DNA of 64,000 nucleotides from positions 81,424,001 to 81,488,000 of the forward strand of contig CP136891.1 in assembly GCA_034359265.1 (NCBI GenBank), written 5' to 3'. The notes under the pieces were generated by a model. It did not search any database. It was not told the origin of the DNA and worked only from the letters and a program-made list of their open reading frames with translations. Shown here one piece after another: positions 24,397 through 34,700 of the stretch. Origin of the DNA: Canna indica (Eukaryota; Streptophyta; Magnoliopsida; Zingiberales; Cannaceae). The position numbers and the translations under genes are program-made. How positions within the stretch are numbered: position 1 is the stretch's first letter; every line of letters begins with the position of its first letter.

Positions 24397-25352
24397 TTAA
24401 GTAGGATTTTTTACATTAATATGCCTTAATTTCATTATTATTATTATTATTTGATAAATAATTGTTTTGTTGATTAATTTCAATGAAAATTATGTTTATT
24501 ATCATTTCAATTTTTGACGTTAATATACCTCAATTTAACCTGCTCTACTAGGGACTATTGATCAAAGCCCTAATTGTCAGTATAAAAATATTTAGGGATT
24601 TTATATCAAAAGCCCTAATATTTAGGGATTTCATTAAAGATAATTATTCATATTCACCTTCATCTCAATTAAGATGAACCTATCAATTTTGTGTTTGAGC
24701 AACCAATTATCTCTTACCTTTTATCTGTGAATTAGTTATTAATTCATTGGAGAGAAAAAAGTGTAAGATAGTAAGGAGTTTTAAATGATTGTTTTGAATG
24801 ATGATTTTGTATGTATCTTAGTTTACAATATACCCATGGTGATCACCATCTTCTAAGACAATGAAATACCTCACACATGATAATTTGATTTTTACGAGTA
24901 AAATAGATTGTCAACTCAAATTCCAACCATATAATAATATGAATATCCAAAATATTATTGCCAACGCCTATTTTATATATTCTAAGACATCATTTAATTG
25001 ACCTAGGAAGTAACCTTCCATGTGTCTCGGTGGATCTACAAAGACACTATGTCACTACAGCGCTCAAGTAAAAAAGATTTTCATGTGTAGGTATAAAATT
25101 AAAATTAAGAGTATTAAGAATATATCTGATCTGCGTCATATATGTCTGTTTATAGTGAAAGATAAAAATATCTCGAGGGCGATGATGTTTCATTGAATCT
25201 TGCGAGATATGTCTGTAATGGGTTAAGGATTAGCTCAGAGATGTCGGGCTCATTACTATCGAATCTCTGATAATTAATGAATTATGTATGTGCCATTGTA
25301 TGGTCGAGTGGAGCCCTTGGACTAGGTGATGTTTGGCTTGACTTTAGTCTGG
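24397..25352. other. Intergenic AT-rich DNA
   Basis: No gene or clear element. A short phrase (AGCCCTAAT...TATTTAGGGATTT) is directly repeated at about 24565-24640. Confidence 0.5.
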
Positions 25353-25360
25353 TTCATGAG

Positions 25361-25839
25361 TAGGGGTGAGCAGAATTCCCCGATTCATCGAAATCGAACC
25401 GAATTGATCGAATCAATTTTGGTTCGATTTTCAGTTAATTTTTTTCCTGAGATTTCGATTTTCGATTCGGTTCGGTAAATTAATCGAATTTCAAATTATA
25501 TATATATGTTATATAGTATTTTATTTGTCATACTGGTTAAGTTTAACTATTTTTATGCAGAGTGTCAGGGTTCAAATATCTGCAATATTATATTGTTTTA
25601 ATTTGAAGTTATAAATATAATTACGTTAGTAAGAAATAATATCAAATAAAATTATTTGTTAAAGTGATAAGGTATTAGTAAAGTCCTCAAGAGGTGGAAG
25701 ATTTGAGTCTTGACTCCGAGTTTATTTAAAAATATTTTGTTCGATTAATCAAAAAATTTGATTTGAAAATGGTTAATAAAAAGTGTTATGTTTCAATTCG
25801 GTTAATTAACCGTCCGGTATGCTCATCCATATAACCCTA
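25361..25839. mobile_element. hAT-like nonautonomous element, TAGGGGTGAGCA family
   Basis: It begins TAGGGGTGAGCAGAATT and ends in the inverted GCTCATCC...ACCCTA. A perfect 8-bp TTCATGAG duplication flanks it (25353-25360, 25840-25847). It is rich in GGTTCGATTTTCG/CGAATCGAACC words. The same termini occur at 48118-48300, so both belong to one family. Confidence 0.82.
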
Positions 25840-26566
25840 TTCATGAGTGTGAACGCTTATGAGCATGATCCGACCGGATCTAAAGTGTTTAATCGAGTCC
25901 AATTTTAAATATATAATTAATATTTTTCTTATATAGTTATATAAATAATTTAGTCTATACGAAGAAATCAATTTTGTAAATTAATATTTTTAACATATAT
26001 TTAAAAGCATGATATACTTTTTAATTTGTAATTATGTATAATTTAATATATATGGAAAAATATTGTTGTTTTGTAATTTCTAATATCCATAATATGAAAG
26101 TAAAAATTCCTAAATTCATAATAATTTTATGCAGAATACCTAAAATATTATCGAAATTAAACTTCTCTCAAATTTTAAATATGACTCCCTTCATTTTACC
26201 GTGGTTCAAAGTGATTTTTTTTAAAAAAATATAAATAACATAATTTTGTTTTCAATAATTCATATCACTATATATTTTAGGACACGTTTGGTTCGTAAAC
26301 TGTCCGTCACAGGACACCAAACAAGGACAAGAACAGAACACCAGGTGTCTTGGGATAGTAGTTATACCGTGTTTGGTTCGTTAAGAACAAGACACGATAT
26401 CCAGTACCGTCTTGCGTTTGGTTCGTTAAAATAGAGTCTTGTACAAGACAATATGATCAAAATACTCTTACAAATTTTTAATGCTCAAATTTAATTTTAA
26501 ATCGAATATTAATTAACGGACTTTTAAATACAATAGCAACTATGATATCAATGGTATATAGCTTAC

Positions 26567-27076
26567 CTTGAACCACTTCCATCTCTCATCGGTGCAATCT
26601 TGTGGCACAGGTTCTGGCTTTGCCAATAAGACATCATGCAATCTAACAACAACAAGTAACACATGATGACAATATCTACTAATGGTTTCTCCCGATCTTT
26701 TGAACCTAACTCGGATTGTTCTATTTTTTGTGTGATGGGCTAGAATGTTTACAAAAATAACAACTTGCTCCTCCACGGTCACCCTCCCATCACTCGTTAA
26801 CCCACCCCGGACAATCAATAGCTCACAAAGTATTGCAAAAGCATTTCTAGACATTCTCAACTCCCAAATACAATTATTATCGCTTTCCCTGATAATGAAA
26901 TCCAAAACATCCATGCGAGTCATATTTCTAACAAGAGTTCTATCATCTACCGCTCTCCTCTCATACTCATCACACATTATAAATTTTACAAAAAAATATC
27001 CAACCGCAGATATAGCAAGCAAATGGATATACATTCTTCGTGTAGCAGCGTATAACATGAATGCCAACTCATCCAT
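26567..27076 (-). pseudogene. Truncated Harbinger (HARBI1-like) transposase, N-terminal exon only
   Basis: 170 codons start with ATG at 27076. The sequence matches the N-terminal region found before the nuclease domain of plant HARBI1-like proteins, with MSRNAFAILCELL, VEEQVVIFVNILAHHTKNR and WKWFK. The exon ends at a good donor CAAG|GTAAGC (26567). In complete relatives the next exon starts the DDE nuclease (GALDGT motif), but only ~290 bases remain before the element's left end and no such exon is there. The reading frame itself is undamaged, so loss was by deletion. Confidence 0.8.
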
Positions 27077-28109
27077 TATTCACTAAAAATAATAAATAAA
27101 AAATCAGAACAAATAAATATATACAACCATTAATTACGTGGCATATAATACTTTGTATCAACCATTAATCAAGCATATAATACAACATATAATACAGTCA
27201 TTTCTACATGAAATTAAAAATAGACAACAGATCACCACTATAAGTCAGATATACCATATAGACATTAATACAACTGCAAAGAAACACAGCCCAACTAAAC
27301 ACATTCATGTCAGCATCCTTCAAAACATGCAACATCTATCCAAAGATATGATATCCAAAAACACATCTATCCTTCAACACATTCATGTCAGCGTCTATCC
27401 AAAACATGCAACATCTTGGATAGTCCACAAAAAGTTAGTTTATTTGAGATCTTAGGATCCAATATATGAACATGTTGGCTGCTATTTATGCATCTGCTGT
27501 ACAGTTTGAGTCAAATGGGAGAATACCCATCTTTTTCTTTAGAAGTTACCTTAGAAGGCTCAATGCTTTAGCACGTGCATTCCCATTTAATTGTCAGAAA
27601 GACAGAAAATGGCATCCTCGAAAAAGAAATGGTCAGAAAGTGGAATAGATATTTAGCTAGATATATCTAATCGCTACTCCTTTAGCTATTTGGTTGCATG
27701 CTTAGTTGTTATTTTGTTTAATCAGTAGGAATATTGTAATGTTAAGGAATAAGGATGTACTTAAGTAAAAGTTGAAAGCTAAAAAGTGCATAGCATGGAT
27801 CCAGCAAAGGAACAATTGAAAGTTCTGAACACACTTAGTCTTGAATATGCAACTTATTACCAATCAACTTTTATTTGAAGTTGCTTAAGTACTCTTTACC
27901 TGACACAGTTCAGCAATGATGAATATAATTTCACAGCTCTTGAAACATTCACCAAATGTAGGGATATATAATAGAAAACAGCATGGATTGAGCATTGGAT
28001 CTCTCTCTACCTGTTTGTACTGCCAAATTATATAATTTTTTTCTCTGCATGACCATGTTTTCTATTAATTATTGGTCAACTCTTAAGTACTCTTTTGTTT
28101 CTCATTCAG

Positions 28110-28319
28110 TTTTCACCTGAAAAGTTTGTGGAGACAATGAAGTTGATGGAGCATAGATATGGTGCTAAGGATTTTGAAACAAGCCAAGACACAAGCTTGC
28201 TGTCTCCTGGAACCTTCTACCTCGTCAAGGTTGATTCCATGTACCGCAGGTTTTATGCTCAGAAGGACGCTAAGGAAGCTAAATCTGGTGACAATGGTTC
28301 TTTAGCCAATGGCCATTGA
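28110..28319 (+). pseudogene. HMGS: Captured terminal exon of hydroxymethylglutaryl-CoA synthase
   Basis: An acceptor TTTCTCATTCAG precedes 69 codons plus a stop. The peptide is the conserved C-terminus of plant HMG-CoA synthase: [39 protein letters not shown] and the typical ending [12 protein letters not shown] makes HMG-CoA from acetoacetyl-CoA and acetyl-CoA in the cytosolic mevalonate pathway. Only the last exon is present. Upstream sequence (27700-28109) looks like the preceding intron and 28320-28600 like the 3' UTR. No catalytic Cys/His region is here, so it cannot encode an enzyme. It lies wholly inside the Harbinger element, opposite to the transposase, and its reading frame is intact. 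Confidence 0.85.
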
Positions 28320-28769
28320 TGATGTACCTCTAATTGTTTAGAGGAGCCAGTCGATGCTGTTCCTTGATATTTCTTCTAATGTTATTTATGGGCTTAGCAG
28401 TCAATCTAATTTCTTTTAGTGCGTGATTTGTTCGAGCTACCTTAGAAGTTCATCTATAGCCATATATTTGATTTATGCAATGTTAGAAAACTTCAATGCA
28501 CCCTATCTTTTTATACTAGATGTCCGCCATTGTTGTACTTATAAACATGTATGAATATGTTGAAGAAAACTGAGCAAGAACTAAAAAATATCTCTATAGA
28601 TTGCAGCAGCACAACACAAGCATTCAATCATCCAAAGACTTATCACTACCCAACATTACAATTTGGGGGATTCGTCTAATCTTCTTCGCAATTTCGATAA
28701 AAATCAGAAAGCTTGACACAGAATCGACAACTATGATAAGTAGATCAGAGAGAGGCAAGAGAGGCAGAC

Positions 28770-29060
28770 CTGAGGCAAGAGCGTCGAACGAGAGAGAGGC
28801 GATAGCAGCCGGTGTTGGGCGAGAGGCAAGAGGCGTCGAGCGTCGGGCGAGAGAGGCGAGAGGCGTCGAGCGTCGAGCGTCGGGCGAGAGAGGCGAGAGG
28901 CGTCGAGCGTCGGGCGAGAGAGGCGAGAGGCGTCGAGCGTCGAGCGTCGGACGAGAGAGAGGCGATAGCAGCCGGTGTTTGGCGAGAGGCGAGAGGCGTC
29001 AAGCGTCGGGCGAGAGCAGTGTCGGCGAGAGGCGAGAGTTGTGCGTGAGAGATAGCCGAG
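28770..29060. repeat. GC-rich minisatellite (GAGAGGCGTCGAGCGTCGGGC)
   Basis: A degenerate tandem array of 20-40 bp units built from AGGCGTCGAGCGTCGGGCGA and GAGAGAGGCGATAGCAGCCG. The latter longer segment occurs twice (near 28790 and 28955). Long open frames on both strands result from the repeat and are not genes. Confidence 0.85.
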
Positions 29061-29603
29061 CGTGCGAGATAGAAATGGCTAGGGTTGGAGAGAGACCCGT
29101 GATAGATAAGTGAGGGCAATGAAGTCTTTTTCCCTCATTGTCCTCCGCCTAGATTTGGTGTACCGAGAATTTTCTCCGTACACCAATTTGACTCAAAATT
29201 TTGTCCCGAACAAGATTTAAAAGTCAGTCCCTTATTATTTTTGCGAACCAAACGGGGGACAAGAGCAGAAATCCAGTCCAGTCCCCCGTTTTTTAACCAA
29301 ACAAACGAGCCCTTAGTTTTTTTAAGTGGATAAAAACATTTTAGTGGCTAAAATTAGTAATATTTTGATTTTCTTAATCACTGAAAAAAAACTTTTTACG
29401 CTCAATTTGTACACTTTTAAAGTGAAGTTTGACATGAATTATTTTTTTTAGTAATTAGTTATAGTATTTTTTGGTAAGTAAATATTCTGTAGTAACTATT
29501 TTTTTTTAATCACTTAAAAACTTTTGCAAAAGTCTAAGTGCCTACTTTATATTATTTTTTTGCTATGTATCGTATGAATTTATTTTTGATAATCCTAACT
29601 ATA

Positions 29604-30121
29604 TGACGCGTTTGTTTCGCATGATAAAATTTTGAATGGATAAGAATTCAGTTTGAATTAACTATAATAAAAATCACGTCTGATAATCTTATATCCTATC
29701 CAACATTTGTTGAAATCTCGAATAACAATATCACAAAAGATAGGATTTTGAAATCCTATATTTGTGTTGGCTATGGATAAAAGAGTCAAATATTAATAAT
29801 CTAATATTTAAATTTAATTTTATCAAATTTTTATTTTGGAGATTATGAAATTAAATTTAAATATTTATTTTAACATTATAATCATATTTACAAAATATTT
29901 TAAAAAGTTGAATTATAATTGACTTATCATGAATATCCAACTTAAATTATATGAGAAGAAAAATTTCAGAAATTTTAATTTCCAAGCCCCCCGGAAGGAT
30001 ATTTATATCCTATTAGAATCGAATTTGGATCATGTCATATCCAACTTAAATGATATTTGATATTCGTAGTAAACGACGAATAGATTTTGTCTAATCATAT
30101 TCTGTGAAACAAACACACCAA
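29604..30121. mobile_element. Tourist-like MITE inserted in the foldback arm
   Basis: The ends look inverted: GCGTTTGTTTCGCA at the left and TGTGAAACAAACACACC at the right. Removing it restores alignment of the left arm of the older foldback with its right arm. The 3-bp target duplication is not certain. No coding sequence. Confidence 0.5.
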
Positions 30122-30350
30122 TAATATATTTTTTTTTGGGTGAAATGCTATTTTAGTGGATAACTAATTTTTATTGGCTAAAATTATTATTTTCTTTATT
30201 TTTTTAACACCACTTTCAGACTTTTGCAAAAGTTTGTTGGTGCTTAATTGTGTATTTTTTTTTATTGTATAGCACGAGTTAATTTTTTAGCTATTTTTTT
30301 AGTAGCCAACTGTGGATAGTAACACGTTGCCTAGATATCTAAATTCGAAT

Positions 30351-31389
30351 CAGTGGCGGACGCAAAAATTTTAATGAGGAGGGCCCAATTTAGGATATAA
30401 AATTTTAATAAATATTATTTTAACTCTTTTTCAATTTTTTAAATTAAAATCACAATATATAATAGTACAAAATTATTTTTCAATTTTTATATTTTGAAAA
30501 TATTGCTAAAATATTTAAATTAAAAATAATTGAAGCTCTTGCGAAAATTATTTCATTTAAATTATCCAAAGCAAGCTCTACTATGATGCGGTCGTCGTCT
30601 TACTCATCTCCAATGCCAACTTTATGAAACTATATGAAGAAAATTAAAAAAATAGTAAGAGATTAATAAAATTACAAATATATACAAAAAAATAATTACT
30701 CTTTGTTGCATTAATAATACTTAATATTACATTAAAAGTAAAACTAACTTGACACCGTGAATATGTATTATATAATTAATATATATGTATTTTAGATTTG
30801 GAATCTCAATTAAATAAATTTCACAAGATGAAATATAACATAATTTTTATTCATTTTCTTGGATGCTTGTTGAGAAAATTAATTATACAATCATATATTG
30901 AATAACTCATACGCAAAAGTTCACACAACTTTATAGTATGAGCATGTATAATAGCATAGAAAAAAATATTATAAATAAATTAAACCAACATGAGAGCTTT
31001 AAATGTAAAAAACTAATGGAGAAAATTTGAATTTAGCTTATAAACTAATAAAGAAAATTTTGGAGTTAAGTGATAAATTAATATAGAAAATTTTGATTTT
31101 TTTTAAAAATTAAAAATTCGGATTTTATATTTAGTCGTTACGAAAAAAAGATAAATAATAAATATAGAAGACAAGAGATGAGATTTGAACCTAAAACTAT
31201 AAACAAAAAATTAAAATAACTAACCACTGGGTCATGAATACATTAGTAAAATAAGTTGAAATTAATAATAAAAATGCTATTTTACCATATATTTTTAAAA
31301 AAATTATCAAATTATATTTAATATTTGATATTTTGTAAAATTTCAGGGGGGCCAGTGACCCCCTTGACCCTAGTGTGGGTTCGTCCCTG
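30351..31389. mobile_element. hAT-like nonautonomous element (CAGTGGCGGACG ends)
   Basis: It starts CAGTGGCGGACGCA and ends GGGTTCGTCCCTG, the inverted counterpart. It is flanked by ATTCGAAT (30343-30350) and GTTCGAAT (31390-31397), an 8-bp duplication with one mismatch. Subterminal GGAGGGCCC and GGGGGGCCAGTGACCCCC blocks are present. The 1.0 kb interior is AT-rich without transposase. Confidence 0.78.
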
Positions 31390-31857
31390 GTTCGAATTAT
31401 AGTATGATCACTTATTATTATTTTTTATCTTTGTTAAAAATAATAATTTTTTAGTAACTAAAACTATTATTTCTTAGTTTTTTTAATAACTCAAAGACTA
31501 TTCTAAAAGTCTTCAAGTACCTAAATTATGTTTTTTATTTGTTAACTATACAATGAATTATTTTCAACAACTAAAATTATTATTTTCTTGATTTTTCAAT
31601 TATTATTATTTTGCCAAAGTCTTTAACTAACTAAAATAAATAAATAAAAAATTAGCCACTATTTTAGTATTTGGCTAAAAAAGTGTTATAGGGATTATGA
31701 AAAATAAATTCACGCTATTTTTATCAACATTTGTACTAAAAAAATAAAAAATAATAATTTCTAAAAAATACTATGAGAATTGCTAAAGAATTAATTCATG
31801 TCATGCTTAACTTTAAAACGTACAATTTAAGCACTAATTTTTTTTCAAGTGATTAAT

Positions 31858-31859
31858 TA

Positions 31860-31908
<49 letters not shown>
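31858..31908. repeat. (TAA)n microsatellite
   Basis: About 17 uninterrupted TAA/AAT units inside the right arm of the old foldback. Confidence 0.95.
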
Positions 31909-32449
31909 GTCATAAAAAAGTTTTATCTATCTAAAAAAATTAAAATACTGATATGAATGGCTAAAAGTAAATTTATGTTATTTATAATAAAAGTATCTCA
32001 TTTTGAATCACTTTTAGAAAAATTTTAAGTGATAAAACAAAGGAACAATATTAAAAGGGAAGAGAAACTTAATTTCGATGATATTCCGAAAATTTTACTG
32101 AAAATGTTATGGATCTATTTTTTTGGATTCATATGATTTTTTTGGATTCATTCGAGAAATTGCTCAATTTTATTTGCAATTAATATAGAAAATTATATAT
32201 TTTATCAATATGAATCAAAAATCTTTTCACTGCGAGAGAAAAATTTTACTTCCTACTTTTCACATCACGTCCTATCTTACCAAAGGACGCCTAAATCAAA
32301 GTGTATCGGAAGCACATTCCACCGAACTACCCGAGCAATTTTGTTTATTACGGGTCAATACAAATCTCGATTTGGGTCCCAATTTGATCGATTCGATTTG
32401 GACTTAAGACCGTTTAGACATCGACCTACCTTAATGAAATGATTTTGAT

Positions 32450-34700
32450 GGGCCGGGTCGACATCCTGTTCGCCCGATCCACTCTGTCCGAAGTCGGCGC
32501 GCCTCGCCTACAACTTACTGCGATAGAATGATAGATCGCAGGCGCCTGGCGGTTTATTTATATTTGAATAGTTAGTTCGAGGGAACGCGAGAGTTTCAGT
32601 TCGAACGGTTTGTTTTAATCATATTCTTCCCTCTATTGTTTATCTTTATTTGTATCGCTTTTGATCGAAGAGGCGACGAAGACCAGTGAAGGTTAATGGA
32701 TCAGCGTCAATGGATCGTCCATCCGTGCCGATGTTGAATCGCATGTTCTCGATACAGATGTATGGTAAACCCTAAATCATCTCTCACTTTCTCTCCTCTC
32801 TTCTCATCTTCGGTCATCTGCCATTTTCGCGTTTTTGGTTCGGTCGTTCGTGGTGGTGATGAATCCCGGACTCTTGATACTTACATGTGAGTCTTGACCG
32901 CATTTTCCTCATCACGTGCTATGCTTTTCGATCTTAAAAGGGTAATTGCGGGGATGGTAACGGCTGTTTACGGTTTACCTCCTAGACTGGATTCAAGCAA
33001 GTAAATATCGTCTCGCTTTGCTGCATTTTTCAAAAGGTAAGCCTTATCCTCTCTCCCCATCGTTCCGCTTCCGGTTAATTCCAGTAATTTACCTTTGGCT
33101 GGTTCGAAAGGCATCAGAATTTTTCTACATCTGCTCAATCGCCTGATTATTTCTATTTTATGTTTTCTAGGTCTACTAACCTAACTCCTGGTAGGAATAG
33201 GAGGGGTTAGAAAACATTGTGGAAACTCTCATTTGCGCCCACGATAAAGTTATTTGTTTGAAATTCATACATACTCGTTTGTCAATATATTTAATTGCCA
33301 AGTTGCAAATTAGGCCTAAGCATAACTATTTTCTATTTGGTAATTCAAATTATGACAGCGGATATGTTTTCTTTTATGCAGCTGTTATATGAATGTGTGT
33401 GAAATGTCTCAAATGTCTAGGCTAAAACTATCGCTTGGAACTGGATTAGAGGCTATTAGCTTGATGATGGATATGATAAAAATGATGGTACATCTTTGGT
33501 CTGGAAAGCTTTAGCAGATACATTTTATGTATGATATGGAAGGCTTCAAACAGGGCCCTGTTTGGAAACTAAAGCCTATTGTATTCCGCACTTTCTTGAA
33601 TGTTATTAAATTTAATCATGGCGCCGAGACAAATGATTCTGATGGAATAGGATATACTATCCTTTGCAAATAGTTTGGCTGGGTCAGGGTCAACAGATAT
33701 GGTACTGATGATGGCAAATGCATCAGAACAGCTGGGAAACTACAATGTTCAAAAGTCTGCTTTTTATTGCAAAGCCTTGGTCTTAAGGAATGAATTCTGA
33801 TAGATTTTTTGTTTGGAATCTGACTCACTTATGATTATAAATGCTATATTGCTTCTCCTTGGAATAGTCTCGTTATTGTTAGAGATATAAGGTACTTAAA
33901 ATTACCCACACCTATAGGGAAGGCAATAGGGTGGTCTGCTGGGTCACGAATTGTGTTAGAAACTACAAGTTGGATTTTTTAATTCCATTATGCTGGTTTT
34001 GCTTGTACTCGTTTCATTTCAATAATATAAATAGTATTGCTTGGAAATAAAAAACTAATGGTTTACAAGGCACTTTTTTGTTTGTTTTTGGATGAAAAAG
34101 TGAAGTTAAAAAATTATGTTTGTACCTACTGTAGCCATATTAATATCATGAATATTATTGTCTGCAACTAGGGGAGGAAATTTGTTTAGTTAATTAGCTT
34201 TTTGATGTTACACAGCGGTTTAATTGCTCCTCGAAGTGACTTGAACTGTGATAGCTTTATTTGGATGAGTAGTACTTCATGTAGTGATCAGATGTACTTT
34301 GTTTGGTGAACTGTCATTGCTTTAATTTTGATAAATTATTATTTGAAGCCCGAGGCATCTAATGCAAACAATTACTTGTTAGAGCTGCCCGTAGCTATTG
34401 ATTTTATGGTCATTTTAAGGCCAATTGGCCAGTAATTGTATGAAAAATCAGCAACTGATTATTGCTGCAGAATCAAGTTGTTTGTGTGACTCCAATTAAT
34501 TACTGTTTGTATTGACTACATTGTCTTGCAATCAGAGCTCATAATTCTATTAGCTGATTTTATTATTCTTCACAGGTCAGATAAGATGTTTAGAGTAAGA
34601 GGGTATTCTGGTTGGACTTTGGAGTTTCACGAAGACTGATGATTACAGAGTTAGTGTTGTAAGGAAGGTTTTAAATCTTGTACGGGTACCATGCTGACAC
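32450..34700 (+). other. Possible start of an unidentified transcription unit
   Basis: 32450-33060 has higher GC and gene-start features: a CT-rich leader (32790-32810), an ATG at 32697 opening a 13-codon frame, a second ATG at 32732, and a donor-like CAGATGTATG|GTAAAC near 32765. Downstream acceptor-like sites lie near 33380 (TTTATGCAG) and 34576 (TTCACAG). No frame across them is conserved or long. A noncoding RNA gene, a pseudogene or a gene with very small exons are all possible. Confidence 0.3.

Larger units (their letters stand above)
26280..29312. mobile_element. PIF/Harbinger element carrying host gene sequence
   Basis: The left end is GGACACGTTTGGTTCG and the right end is CCAAACAAACGAGCCC. 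They form a PIF-type terminal inverted repeat flanked by TTA at both sides (26277-26279, 29313-29315), the normal Harbinger target duplication. Further copies of CGTTTGGTTCGTTA follow inside the left end. Contents: a truncated transposase exon on minus (26567-27076), a HMG-CoA synthase terminal exon on plus (28110-28319) and a GC-rich minisatellite. It cannot be autonomous because the catalytic DDE part is missing. Confidence 0.85.
26195..32045. mobile_element. Old inverted-repeat (foldback) element split by later insertions
   Basis: Three left-side pieces (about 26195-26279, 29313-29604 and 30122-30340) line up in order with the reverse complement of the right side (about 32045 to 31400). 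Shared words include ATAAATAACATAA, TTCATATCA, GATAAAA, TTAATCACT, TTTTAAAGT, GACATGAATTA and GAATTTATTTTT. The gaps are exactly the Harbinger, Tourist-like and hAT insertions, so this element predates all three. Without them it would be ~1.25 kb. Its outer ends and target duplication are not clear. Confidence 0.65.

Noticed and set aside
28601..29119. Arg/Glu-rich frames of 78-170 codons
   Set aside because: They are products of the GC-rich tandem repeat inside the Harbinger element; there is no protein similarity and both strands are open.
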